The notes under the pieces are model-generated. The model was not told the origin of the DNA, searched no databases, and worked only from the letters and a program-made list of their open reading frames with translations. DNA of 64,000 nt. Origin: an uncultured Clostridia bacterium. GTDB taxonomy: Bacteria; Bacillota; Clostridia; Christensenellales; Aristaeellaceae. The stretch is from positions 42,211 through 106,210 of the forward strand of contig CAMJUL010000002.1 in NCBI GenBank assembly GCA_946408995.1, written 5' to 3'. Both the position numbers and the translations under genes were made by a program. Every line of letters begins with the position of its first letter. The stretch's first letter is position 1. This document shows, piece by piece, positions 47,279-55,684 of the stretch.

Positions 47279-48142
47279 TCACTTCCAGCGCACTTCGTGA
47301 TCATGGAAAAGGCAGATGCCATCCTCGCCGCAGGACAGGGTATTCAGGTGATCCGTGTCCCGTCCGAAGACCTCGCGCCGGGTGAAGAGCACTCCGTCCA
47401 ATCCTTTTTCCACGGTTTCAAGAAGAAGATACTCCGCTTCCGCCAGCGGCTCAAGCAGGTCCGGCACGGTGCCGGGACGGAATGCTTCGCTTTTCAAAAG
47501 CAGATGCCTTCGGCTGAACTGCAGCAGCCAGATCTCCGTCGGTTCGCGGACCGCGTCGATCCGGACCGTGATCTCCGTAGCGTCGGTGATCTCCCTGCCC
47601 TTTTCCGTGTGCTTCCACTCTTCCCGGACGGTCTGGCCGGCGGAGGAGCCGGGGGGATTCATCGCCGCGCTCACGGCCATAAAATCGCCCGGTACGGCAA
47701 ACACCTGGCCGGAGGGGGCCAGACGAACGGGATTGAAGAAAAAGCGCGTCTCCGCCTGCCCCGGAACAAAGCGGAGGACCGCATCCATGCTGACGGTACC
47801 GCTGGCTTCATCGACGTTAAAATCGATGGCCGCAAACCCGTCGTCCACGTTGTACACGATGCGGCCGTCCTCTCCGGATCCCCCCGGGCGCATGAAGCAG
47901 ATGAGCCGAAGCCCGCCGGTCTCCCCAAAGACATACACAGGCTCCTCGTCCGGCGCTGTCCGCACGCAGGAAGCCTCAAGGATGCCCCCCTCGCCCGCAG
48001 AAGCGGACAGGTCCTCCGTGGTGATCAGCAGGCCGATCAGCCGGGACCCTTCCGGCAGATCCACATCAAGCGCCTCCCCGGAGCAAAGCACTGCGGCGAA
48101 ACACAACGCCAGAATCAGGAATGCGGCCGTCCTTTTCTTCAT
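47279..48142 (-). CDS. secreted protein of unknown function
   Basis: A 287-residue protein with a Sec signal peptide (MKKRTAAFLILALCFAAVLCSGEA; a cysteine sits at the end of the hydrophobic stretch, so a lipoprotein cannot be excluded). The rest is rich in beta-strand-like segments and acidic residues. I recognise no domain. AGGAGGG lies upstream of the ATG at 48142. It is the second gene of the TetR-led operon. The 200 bases before it contain a strong GC hairpin at 48242-48274. Confidence 0.78.
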   Translation of the reverse strand: MKKRTAAFLILALCFAAVLCSGEALDVDLPEGSRLIGLLITTEDLSASAGEGGILEASCVRTAPDEEPVYVFGETGGLRLICFMRPGGSGEDGRIVYNVDDGFAAIDFNVDEASGTVSMDAVLRFVPGQAETRFFFNPVRLAPSGQVFAVPGDFMAVSAAMNPPGSSAGQTVREEWKHTEKGREITDATEITVRIDAVREPTEIWLLQFSRRHLLLKSEAFRPGTVPDLLEPLAEAEYLLLETVEKGLDGVLFTRREVFGRDTDHLNTLSCGEDGICLFHDHEVRWK

Positions 48143-48344
48143 TGTTGGTCCCTCCTGGAAACAGGCCCGGTCCCCTCCCCTGCAGACCCCCTCCCTGCGA
48201 AGGCCAACGGGGGGGACCGATACAGGCAGGATCTGCGATCGCGGCCGCGCGGGAACGCCGGGGTTCCGCGGCCGTTTGGATACAGCAGGCCGGAAAAGCC
48301 TTTTCTTCTTGATCCGTCCCGGGAGGGCTGTTTTGCCCCCGCTG

Positions 48345-48938
48345 TTATCCTTTCCCGTAGGTTTTGATAAAATGCCGGCTGAACGCCTCCGCCCGTGCGA
48401 TCGCTTCTTCTGTCTTCTCCGGTTCCCGGTCGCACAGGTGGACCAGCGCCGAAATCGGCGTCGTATAGGCAAAGGCCAGCATGGCGGGGTCCTCCTTTTT
48501 TATCAGGCCTTTTTCCATCATACCGGAGAAGATGCGCGTGAACAGCTCCGTCAGCCCGGTCAGGAAGTGCTCTGTCGCCCGTTCCCGCGCGCGCGCGTCC
48601 CGGAACTGCTCCAGCATGAGCATCTTCCTCGTCTTCACGATCCGCTCGTCGCGGATCGTCAGATCCACCATCCGCATGGTCATGGAGACGAGGTCCTCCA
48701 GCGAATCCGGCGCCTGGAGCAGATGCCCGGCGGAGCCGAAGCGCTCCCCGTAATAGGCGGTCATCCGGTCCAGCAAAGCCTTCCACAGCTCCTCTTTGCT
48801 CTCGAAATGCCGGTACAGGGAGGATTTTCCCATCTTCAGGGACGCGGCCAGCTCCCGGAGGTTCGCTCCCGTATACCCCTTTTGAGAAAACAGATCCAAC
48901 GCCGCCAGCAAGATCCTCTCCTTTGTGTCTTTCGCCAT
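48345..48938 (-). CDS. TetR family transcriptional regulator
   Basis: A 197-residue repressor. The N-terminal helix-turn-helix is typical (ILLAALDLFSQKGYTGANLRELAASLKMGKSSLYRHFESKEEL), quoted in part as KGYTGANLRELA and SSLYRHFESKEEL. The C-terminal ligand-binding domain is undefined. The ATG at 48938 has GGAGG seven bases upstream. Two inverted repeats in front of it, one inside its own promoter spacer, imply autoregulation and control of the five genes that follow. Confidence 0.93.
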   Translation of the reverse strand: MAKDTKERILLAALDLFSQKGYTGANLRELAASLKMGKSSLYRHFESKEELWKALLDRMTAYYGERFGSAGHLLQAPDSLEDLVSMTMRMVDLTIRDERIVKTRKMLMLEQFRDARARERATEHFLTGLTELFTRIFSGMMEKGLIKKEDPAMLAFAYTTPISALVHLCDREPEKTEEAIARAEAFSRHFIKTYGKG

Positions 48939-48955
48939 CACAGCACCTCCGGAAA

Positions 48956-48975
48956 ATGCGACCGATCATTCGCAT
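48956..48975 (-). promoter_or_regulatory. second TetR operator-like inverted repeat
   Basis: ATGCGA and TCGCAT arms with an 8-base centre. The arms repeat the outer part of the operator at 48986-49003, and the site lies just past the -10 box, around the transcription start. Confidence 0.55.
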
Positions 48976-48979
48976 TTCC

Positions 48980-49008
48980 ATTATAGCGACCGACCGGTCG
49001 CATGTCAA
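48980..49008 (-). promoter_or_regulatory. TetR promoter with operator in the spacer
   Basis: Minus-strand perfect TTGACA (complement of 49003-49008) and perfect TATAAT (complement of 48980-48985), with a 17-base spacer filled almost entirely by the palindrome GCGACCGACCGGTCGC (48986-49001). Repressor bound there would block RNA polymerase directly. Confidence 0.82.
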
Positions 49009-49184
49009 CAGCACCCTGAACAAGCGTGCGCCCTGGATCGGGGCATTCCGGCATAGCGCCGGGGCACGCATGAACGGGCATTTGCAATTCCCGCTTTTGT
49101 GTGTTAAAAAGAAGATACCGCTTCGGACGTTTCGCATGAAGACGCTCGAAGCGGAACACCGGATACAAGTGAGGGCGCGAAACG

Positions 49185-50384
49185 ATGCGGACGATCACCC
49201 GGGAACAGGCGAGACAGTTTATCCTCAGCAAACAGGGGCTGCTTGGGAACCATCGGTTTGTCGGGAAAGACGGGGCCTTTCAGTATGTGCGTCAGGCCGG
49301 ATGCATCCAGTACGATCCTGTGGACGTTTGCGGAAAGAATGCCGAACTGACCCTGCAGTCCCGGGTAAAGGGATTTGCCAGGGAGGACCTTTATGACCTG
49401 CTGTATAAAGATCGGCTGCTGGTCGACTACGCGGACAAGGAGCTCTCGATCTTCCCGTCTGAGGACTGGCCCTATTTCTCCTTTTTCCGGGAGAGGAGCC
49501 GCGCGCACGGGAAAACGTTCCCGGGGCTGGCCGAACTTGAGGAGGAAGCCATCGCCTATATCCGGGAACACGGGCCTGTCTCCAGCGACACCCTGCCGAT
49601 CGAGGGCGAGCTTTTTTGGCATTCCTCCATGCACTGGAGCGGGAACTGGGACAGAAAATCGCAAGCGGCCCGATCGGTTCTTGAGCAGCTTTACACAGAC
49701 GGAACGCTGGTGATCCACCATAAAAACGGTTCCCGGAAGTTCTACGATCTGGCACAGCGGCATCTGGATCCGGCGCTTCTTCATGCGCCAAACCCCTGTG
49801 AAGGGGAAGATGCGTTTGTGTGCTGGCGTGTACTGCGGCGGGTCGGGGCGGTCGGGCTGATGTGGAACAGGAACAGCACCGCCTTTCTTGGCATCCCGCT
49901 GAACGCCGAAAAACGCAGGCAGGTCCTTTCCAGCCTGGAAGAAAGCGGAAAGCTCCATTCCGTCCGGGTGGAAGGCATATCCTCCCCTTTCTGCTTTCGC
50001 GCGGAGGATGCTTCCCTCATGCAAACGGTCCTGGACGGTGAATCAGACCTTCAACCCCGGCTGGAATTCCTGGCCCCGCTTGATCCCATGCTCTGGGACA
50101 AGGCGCTGATCGAAGCCCTTTGGGGGTTTCACTACAGTTGGGAGATCTATACGCCAGCGGCCAAGCGGAAATATGGATATTACACGCTGCCCGTGCTTTG
50201 GGGGGAGCGCTTTGTCGGCCGGATCGAGGCAGCGGCGGATCGAAAGGAACGGGTCCTGCAGGTGAAGCATTTCTGGCCCGAACCGGGGGTCCGGCAAACA
50301 AAAAAGCTCGGCACAGCCATCGGCAGCGCGGTCAAACGTCTGGCCCGATTCAACGGCTGCCTTCGGATTGCCGGCTGGGAGTGA
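49185..50384 (+). CDS. YcaQ-like DNA glycosylase (winged-helix HTH_42 family)
   Basis: A 399-residue member of the YcaQ/AlkX family, DNA glycosylases that unhook alkylated bases and interstrand cross-links. Family markers are visible: REQARQFILSKQGL at the start, QAGCIQYDPVDVCGKNAEL, the LGTAIGSAVKRLARF stretch at the end, and the catalytic-loop neighbourhood LEFLAPLDPMLWDKALIEALWGF with YTPAAKRKYGYYTLPVLWG. Length matches. It is on its own on the plus strand, divergent from the TetR gene, and closed by a terminator. Confidence 0.88.
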   Translation: MRTITREQARQFILSKQGLLGNHRFVGKDGAFQYVRQAGCIQYDPVDVCGKNAELTLQSRVKGFAREDLYDLLYKDRLLVDYADKELSIFPSEDWPYFSFFRERSRAHGKTFPGLAELEEEAIAYIREHGPVSSDTLPIEGELFWHSSMHWSGNWDRKSQAARSVLEQLYTDGTLVIHHKNGSRKFYDLAQRHLDPALLHAPNPCEGEDAFVCWRVLRRVGAVGLMWNRNSTAFLGIPLNAEKRRQVLSSLEESGKLHSVRVEGISSPFCFRAEDASLMQTVLDGESDLQPRLEFLAPLDPMLWDKALIEALWGFHYSWEIYTPAAKRKYGYYTLPVLWGERFVGRIEAAADRKERVLQVKHFWPEPGVRQTKKLGTAIGSAVKRLARFNGCLRIAGWE

Positions 50385-50467
50385 ATCGGGCAGGACCGCC
50401 ATGGGCGTTTCCGGTCCGGTTTCTCCAAGGGGCCGTATCCGCCGAAAGCCGCCGCTCAACAGATAGT

Positions 50468-50502
50468 CCCGTGGGGCGCTTTCCCTTCACGGGCCTTTTT
50501 TT
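50468..50502 (+). terminator. intrinsic terminator of the ycaQ-like gene
   Basis: CCCGTG (50468-50473) and CACGGG (50488-50493) pair, followed by CC and seven T. Confidence 0.7.
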
Positions 50503-50606
50503 CTTTGGCGATTCCGCTTCCGCAGGGTACCGTCCATGAGCGTTGGGTCTGCGGAGCGTCCGCCGTAAGCCGGGAGCGGTCCTCCTCCCGGTATCGCGGA
50601 GCATAC

Positions 50607-50631
50607 CAAGTACGATTCTTCTGCGTACTTG
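50607..50631. repeat. short inverted repeat before the decayed TerB gene
   Basis: CAAGTACG and CGTACTTG with a 9-base loop, in otherwise gene-free sequence between the terminator and the TerB remnant. Its role is unknown; it may mark a former element boundary. Confidence 0.45.
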
Positions 50632-50654
50632 ATTTCAAAACAGGATATAGTATC

Positions 50655-51053
50655 ATTACAATACCATTCACAGGAAGGGAGGTCACCCTTGATCTTTCCT
50701 TCCTGGATCAGATCCGCCGGGATGCCGCCGATACGCGGGACAGCCTGCTGACAGAAGAAGCGCCGGAGGAACAGGAAGCCCTTCCCGCGGCGTCCAAAGA
50801 AAAGAATGCGTCCGGTCTCCCCCTGGATGCCGTGCAGATCCGCATCGTCCGCGCGCTCCTGGACGGGGAGGATCCATTGGAGCTTCTCAAGGCCCATCAT
50901 TTGATGCCGTCCATGGCGGCGGACAGCATCAATGAAGCCCTGCTTGACCGGGTCGGCGATACCGTCCTTCTCTGTGAGGAGGACCATCTGATGCTGGTAG
51001 ACGACTATATCGAAGAACTGGAACAAATCCTTGGAGGAACAGGCAATGGATGA
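50655..51053 (+). pseudogene. TerB-C-like protein, 5' truncated
   Basis: The C-terminal part of a TerB-C domain protein: TGREVTLDLSFLDQIRRDAADTRDSLLTEEA, an acidic linker, then LDAVQIRIVRALLDGEDPLELLKAHHLMPSMAADSINEALLDRVGDTVLL (quoted here in pieces as QIRIVRALLDGED and ADSINEALLDRVGD). Such proteins are normally several hundred residues longer at the N terminus. The frame stays open upstream to about 50505, but that part is not family-like. The next gene, a BrxD-like ATPase, overlaps its stop by 8 bases as in an intact operon. Confidence 0.6.
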
Positions 51054-51315
51054 ACACAAAAAAGTCCCCAAGCGTATCGCGCAGACGGTGCTGAACTCTT
51101 TGAAGGGCGGCGTGGTGCCGCGCATCGGCCTGCCCTATATCACGGTCGGCAGAAAGAACGAAATTGCATCCCTGCTGCACGATGTGGAGATCATCGCAGA
51201 GGGCGGCGCGTCCTTCCGCTTCATCGTGGGGCGCTACGGCAGCGGCAAGAGCTTTCTCCTGCAGACCATCATTACGCTTTCAAAACGTTCTTTGCCCATT
51301 CTGAATTGCGGATAA
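51046..51315 (+). pseudogene. BrxD-like (DUF2791) ATP-binding protein, 3' truncated
   Basis: The first 75 residues are a well-preserved N terminus of a BREX-type ATP-binding protein, with the Walker A loop GRYGSGKSF followed by LLQTI. After position 51272 the match ends and a few unrelated residues lead to a stop. GGAGG precedes the ATG at 51046. Intact homologues are about 400 residues or more. The partner TerB gene upstream and the missing helicase downstream indicate the relic of a defence-type operon. Confidence 0.62.
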
Positions 51316-51365
51316 CAACGGCAGAATATTTCGCACATTTTATCAATCATAAGATCCGCTCTTTT

Positions 51366-52011
51366 CTATCTGTAGGGTGTCGGTAATCCTCTTTGGTTGT
51401 CGGGAGGATATATTTCACCATGGTCGATCCAATGGAGATTCCCACTCTTCCAAACAGCGTCGCCTTGGATAAAGATGGCGCTTTCATCCCCCATGGCAAC
51501 GATAAGCCGCCATTTCCATCCAAGCCGCCGTATCTGTGATATGCGTCACGTTGGCCCAGCCGTGTTTGGGATTGTCCGGCCCCACGATATTGCCGGCCCA
51601 GGCGTAGGGGTCCGCTTTATAGACGTTCAGGCCCACGCGCTCCAACGCCTTCTGCGGGGCCAGCAGGGAGTAATACTCCCATGCCCGGCCGCCATCGCCA
51701 AGAAGGGCCTGTGCGATGACGGCCCACGCGTTGGCGTGGCAGAAGACAGCGCCGTTCTCGCCATTGCCGGGGTTATAGCCCGTGAATGGATCGTCTGCCT
51801 CCGGATAGGTGGCAAAGCCTGGTGAGATCAGCCTAAGTCCGACCGCCGTTTTCAGCTCGGCATCCACGTGCTGCATACCGGAAAGCTGCTGATCCCGGTT
51901 ACCAACATCGCTGATGACCGCCCAGGATTGAGGATTCAGCCACAGTTTCCCGTAGGCGGAGCCTGGCCCGCCGATGGGGGTTCCCGCTTCGTCAAAGCAG
52001 CGATACCACCG
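51366..52011 (-). pseudogene. GH94 glycoside phosphorylase fragment
   Basis: The minus strand from 52011 reads WYRCFDEAGTPIGG, LNPQSWAVISD, then FCHANAWAVIAQALLGDG, LNVYKADPYAWAGNIVGP and TDTAAWM. This is the catalytic-domain heart of a cellobiose/chitobiose-phosphorylase-like GH94 enzyme. It is cut at both ends: upstream it stops at 52011, and after TAAWM the frame leaves the family and ends at 51484. From there to 51366 another open frame (ESAIFIQGDAVWKSG) continues without recognisable family. Confidence 0.62.
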
Positions 52012-52042
52012 GCACCGTTATAGGCATTCCTATGTCGGCCTC

Positions 52043-52351
52043 ATGCACACCCTCTTCACCCTGGAAGACCGATTTGGCCTCTATGTGGAGGAAGTTGAGG
52101 GTGATGTTTGCCTGCGGGTGAACCTGCGGGACAGCCAGCAAGCAGCTGAACTGCACCGGATGCTGTACGAGTGGCAGGCAGCGGCCAATGCGCTGCGGAA
52201 GGGCGAGATCACCCAGGAAGCCTACGACCAGTGGCGTTATCATTTTCCAGATGGCGATACCACCCGGCGGTGGGTGAAAGTTCCGTCCCAGGGCTTGATG
52301 GATGATCTGGTTGCCGGTCTCCAGGAGAATCCAGACAGCGATCATAACTGA
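52043..52351 (+). CDS. short ORF of unknown function, probably mobile-element cargo or fragment
   Basis: About 102 residues from the ATG at 52043 (HTLFTLEDRFGLYVEEVEGDVCLRVNLRD, quoted in part as RFGLYVEEVEGDVCLRV). It is a soluble, acidic, helical protein rich in Trp-Arg-Tyr toward the end (AYDQWRYHFPDGDTTRRW). Codon use looks real, but there is no ribosome site at the ATG and the frame continues upstream into the GH94 relic, so the gene may be a 5'-truncated fragment. It ends 5 bases before a nested inverted repeat followed by T. I do not recognise the family. Confidence 0.5.
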   Translation: MHTLFTLEDRFGLYVEEVEGDVCLRVNLRDSQQAAELHRMLYEWQAAANALRKGEITQEAYDQWRYHFPDGDTTRRWVKVPSQGLMDDLVAGLQENPDSDHN

Positions 52352-52356
52352 TACCT

Positions 52357-52440
52357 CCATCGTTCTGAAAATGCATAGAAATAGGGCTAACTGATCTACA
52401 CAAAATCAGTTAGCCCTCATTTTCAGAATGATGGATTTTT
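52357..52440 (+). terminator. nested inverted repeat with T-tract, likely element end or terminator
   Basis: Inner arms GGGCTAACTGAT/ATCAGTTAGCCC (loop CTACACAAA) and outer arms CCATC-TTCTGAAAATG/CATTTTCAGAA-GATGG (one mismatch) form a two-storey hairpin of 78 bases, followed by TTTTT at 52436-52440. Confidence 0.65.
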
Positions 52441-52458
52441 GTTGCCAAATTGTTGCCA
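52439..52458. repeat. tandem TTGTTGCCA direct repeats, possible integrase arm sites
   Basis: TTGTTGCCA occurs at 52439-52447 and 52450-52458, an 11-base period (one helical turn). Short direct repeats of this kind are often found next to attachment sites of tyrosine-integrase elements; no integrase gene lies in the window. Confidence 0.45.
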
Positions 52459-52943
52459 CGCGGGACCTTGACCGCCCGAACCCCCTTATTTTACGCAGGC
52501 TTCAGGATTTCAGCCTTTATTCCCACTCTATGCAATCTAACGCTTTTAGCTTAATTTCCGTTTCTCCTGTTCGTTCTCGTGATTCTGATTCTACAGATGA
52601 TCTGTATTCTCCATGCTCTACAGCCTCGGTTTATCAATTCTTTATCAGCGTGATAAAGAGGCTGTTTTGCCGTGGATCGCGGGGGATTATTCCCCTGGAA
52701 TCATTATATAACATTTCTGGGCTTCCATCAAGTAAACGCGATCACCTGCGGCGAGATTTTTTTGGTGCAACAATACATGATCGGCAATGCTTTCGCGGAA
52801 ATTTCAGTTGACAAAAAAGAAAATCGGGATATATGGTCGTCCATGGCAATTCTGCTGATAACAGTAACATGATTCTGGGGTAGTGACATCATCATCCTGT
52901 GGTGAGCAATCCCCACAGGGTCATCAAAAGAAGGGGGAACCAC
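52459..52943. other. gene-free AT-richer stretch
   Basis: I find no supportable gene, RNA or promoter in these 485 bases. Base composition is distinctly lower in GC than the surrounding chromosome, and open frames here have no family-like content. It probably belongs to the decayed element on its left. Confidence 0.5.
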
Positions 52944-53042
52944 ATGTTTTATATTGTGCGCATTTATGCGGATTGCCAAATCTATGACAGTAACTTTGAC
53001 GAACTGGATGACGCTGCTTCCTTCATGGCTCAGACAGAATAA
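52944..53042 (+). CDS. possible 32-residue small protein
   Basis: An ATG preceded by AAGGGGGAA reads MFYIVRIYADCQIYDSNFDELDDAASFMAQTE, quoted in part as MFYIVRIYADCQIYDSNFDE; it is short, acidic and amphipathic. The start and ribosome site are good, but it could be the truncated front of a longer gene. No family recognised. Confidence 0.4.
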   Translation: MFYIVRIYADCQIYDSNFDELDDAASFMAQTE

Positions 53043-53086
53043 TAGTCCGTGGTAATATTCTTTTCCTGCATATGGTGCCAACATGA

Positions 53087-54505
53087 TTAAAGGGGTGCGA
53101 TGGCGTCCAGGATGGTCTTTTCCAGGGCTTCCCGGCCATAGCTGTCCACAGCGGCTTTATTCTTTTCGCCGTGGGTCAAGTTGCCCGCGCCGCCGATGCA
53201 GCCGTTCACGCAGGCCATGCCCTCGATGAAATTGGCGTCCAGCACATTCCTGCTCTTTTTGAGCAGCGCCATTCGGCACTCCTCGATGCCGTCGCAGGCG
53301 CATGCTTTCAGTTGGAAATCATCCAGGTGCTGCTCCTTCAGGCCCTCAGCCACGGCATCGGACAGGCCGCCGCTGCGGGCAAAGATGCGGCCAAAGTAGC
53401 TGGCGTTGTCCAGCACGTCCTCGGTCAGGGTGGTGATGTCGATGTCCCGGCTGTCCAGCAGCGCCTGCAGTTCCTCAAAGGTAATAGCGGCGTCCACCCA
53501 GGGCTTCACATCGTCCAGCTGCACTTCAGCCTTTTTTGCGGTGCAAGGGCCGATGAACACGATTTTCGCGTTTGTTTCGTGTTCCTTGATGTATTTGGCG
53601 ATGGTCCCCATGGGCGACAGATTGTGGGAGATATAAGGAACCAGGGCGGGGAAGGCGGTTTTGACATAGCGCACGAACGCCGGGCAGCAGGAGGAGGTCA
53701 GGAAGCCTTTTTCCGTCAATTCCTTGGATTCCGCCTGGGCCACCATATCCGCCCCCAGGGCGACTTCCACCACGGTGTAGAAGCCCAGCTCCTTGATGCC
53801 GGTGATCACCTGGCCCAGCTTGGCGTAATTCAGCTGGCTGCCGATGGCGGGCGCCACCAGGGCGTACACCTTGTATTTGGTGTTGCCCTGGCTCTTTTTC
53901 AGCATGTCAATCACGTTGATGATGAAGGACCGATCCGAGATCGCGCCGAAGGGGCACTGATAAACGCACGCGCCGCACTGGATGCATTTTTCGTCGTCGA
54001 TTTTGGCGGCATTGTCCTCGTTGATGGAGATGGCTTTGATCTTGCAGGCGTTTTGGCAGGGGCGCTTGCGGTTGACGATGGCGCTGTAAGGGCACACCTT
54101 GGCGCACTGGCCGCACTCCACGCATTTGGTTTTGTCGATATGCGCTTCGTGGTTGTGGTCAAAGGAAATTGCGCCGCGGCGGCAGGCATCCTCGCACCGG
54201 TGGGCCAGGCAGCCCCGGCATGAATCGGTAACCTGATAGCCCACGGCAGGGCAGTCGTCACAGGCGATGTCGATCACGTTGATGATGTTGCCAGTGTTGC
54301 CTCCGCCCATGGCCAACTTGACGCGCTCGGCCAGGATGGCCCGCTCCTTATACACGCAGCAGCGCATGGTGGGCACCTTGCCGGGCACGATCATCCTGGG
54401 AATGTCCAGCACGTTGTCCAGCAGCGTATCATTCCAGGCCTGGCGTGCCACTTCCCGCAGCACCTTGTATTTCAGATATTGTACCTTGGTATCGAATTTA
54501 CGCAT
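53087..54505 (-). CDS. [FeFe] hydrogenase, ferredoxin-type (group B-like)
   Basis: A 472-residue iron-sulfur enzyme that should evolve or oxidise H2 with ferredoxin. Four-cysteine cluster sites lie in residues 80-190 ([56 protein letters not shown]). The three H-cluster motifs follow in variant form: TSSCCPAF (L1), GPCTAKKAE (L2) and [14 protein letters not shown] (L3). These variants match group B rather than the classical group A. It is last in a minus-strand set with a PP2C phosphatase and a sensory hydrogenase. Confidence 0.88.
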   Translation of the reverse strand: MRKFDTKVQYLKYKVLREVARQAWNDTLLDNVLDIPRMIVPGKVPTMRCCVYKERAILAERVKLAMGGGNTGNIINVIDIACDDCPAVGYQVTDSCRGCLAHRCEDACRRGAISFDHNHEAHIDKTKCVECGQCAKVCPYSAIVNRKRPCQNACKIKAISINEDNAAKIDDEKCIQCGACVYQCPFGAISDRSFIINVIDMLKKSQGNTKYKVYALVAPAIGSQLNYAKLGQVITGIKELGFYTVVEVALGADMVAQAESKELTEKGFLTSSCCPAFVRYVKTAFPALVPYISHNLSPMGTIAKYIKEHETNAKIVFIGPCTAKKAEVQLDDVKPWVDAAITFEELQALLDSRDIDITTLTEDVLDNASYFGRIFARSGGLSDAVAEGLKEQHLDDFQLKACACDGIEECRMALLKKSRNVLDANFIEGMACVNGCIGGAGNLTHGEKNKAAVDSYGREALEKTILDAIAPL

Positions 54506-54514
54506 GGTTTCTCC

Positions 54515-55684
54515 TTAGAAATAGCTGACTTTGATGCACTTGCCCATCTTTTTGAGCGCCTCCGACAGTTCCTTCACCAGGTTCATTTTGATGTTGAAGT
54601 TGATGGGCAGATCGGGATTCTGATGGGCGGGGTTCACGGCCTTGCCCACGTAAAAATTGATGTCTGTGGCTTCCTCGAACAGCAACCGGCTGATCATCGA
54701 CGCTCCGTCCCTGCCGTTGCTCCAAGACTCGTAGCGCTTGTTTTCGCCGATGTAATCCTTGGCGTATTCCACCACGCGGTTCACAGTGATCACGCCCTCG
54801 GTGACCAGATCGACGCCGTCCAGATAGGCGATGGGCGGAATATCACCGGTGAAATCCAGGGATGCACGCAGGGGCTTGTTCAGCCATTTGGCGGCGATGG
54901 AGGAGGTGGTGCCGCCGCAGATGATGTGCTTGCCCTCCTTGGCAAAAAACAGGTTCATCATCCGGTCGCCGTCATCCCGGTTGCTGGGCGGGCCGAACAG
55001 CATGTTCATGGGTACGCGCTTGCGGATGCGCACCACACAGGAGGTGGCGTCGTCCCCGGGCTTCCCGCCGTAGAGCTTGTTGCACTCGTCCACCAGTAGG
55101 GTGGACAGGTTTTTTGCGGTGTAGCCGCACAGGTTCATGGCCTCCATGAAGGTAATGATGTCTTCCCGCTTCCAACCAAAATTATAGGCTATTCCGATGC
55201 CGGCGTGGGGGCAGCCGTCGCTCATGGCAATGAACACATCGTCCTCCTGGAGACGGATGAGGGAGCGAAAGATCCGTTTCCCGCCGATGGTGGTTTCCGT
55301 GCGGGGATATTCCCAGTTATCGCCGTTGCGCAGCACGATCACCTGGGGATTGTCATACTGGATCAGCTCCGCCGTCTGGTTGCGGATCAGGCGGATGATG
55401 GTGAAGGTGGAATAGGCTACGCCCCGCATGGAATCCACCGGCAGGGTGGCGGCGATGGTTTCCACACACTCCTCGATGGACAGCCCTGCGGCCAGCATGG
55501 TGGAGATGATCTTGCTGGTGAGGGTGGACAGGATGCTGGCCTTCACACCGCTGCCCAGCCCGTCCGCCAGCACGATCACCGTGGAGCCGTCCTCCTGCTC
55601 CACCACCTCCACGTGGTCACCGCATAGCTGTTCGCCTACATGGTTGATGCTTTTATAGCCGATATCACAGGTCAGATCATTCAT
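54515..55684 (-). CDS. SpoIIE-type PP2C serine/threonine phosphatase
   Basis: A 389-residue soluble phosphatase. The PP2C core is in the first 220 residues: CGDHVEVVEQEDGSTVIVLADGLGSGVKAS (metal-binding Asp in LADGLGSG), MSDGCPHAGIG, and GDDATSCVVRI. The C-terminal 160 residues are of unknown fold and contain GGTTSSIAAKWL. Genes of this kind sit beside group C sensory [FeFe] hydrogenases in many Clostridia and are thought to relay the H2 or redox signal to a phosphoprotein. Its start overlaps the stop of the sensory hydrogenase by 8 bases. Confidence 0.87.
   Translation of the reverse strand: MNDLTCDIGYKSINHVGEQLCGDHVEVVEQEDGSTVIVLADGLGSGVKASILSTLTSKIISTMLAAGLSIEECVETIAATLPVDSMRGVAYSTFTIIRLIRNQTAELIQYDNPQVIVLRNGDNWEYPRTETTIGGKRIFRSLIRLQEDDVFIAMSDGCPHAGIGIAYNFGWKREDIITFMEAMNLCGYTAKNLSTLLVDECNKLYGGKPGDDATSCVVRIRKRVPMNMLFGPPSNRDDGDRMMNLFFAKEGKHIICGGTTSSIAAKWLNKPLRASLDFTGDIPPIAYLDGVDLVTEGVITVNRVVEYAKDYIGENKRYESWSNGRDGASMISRLLFEEATDINFYVGKAVNPAHQNPDLPINFNIKMNLVKELSEALKKMGKCIKVSYF

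Noticed and set aside
52728..53084. 118-codon minus-strand frame before the hydrogenase gene
   Set aside because: Composition is not protein-like, there is no ribosome site, and it covers the AT-rich gap and overlaps the better small plus-strand frame at 52944.
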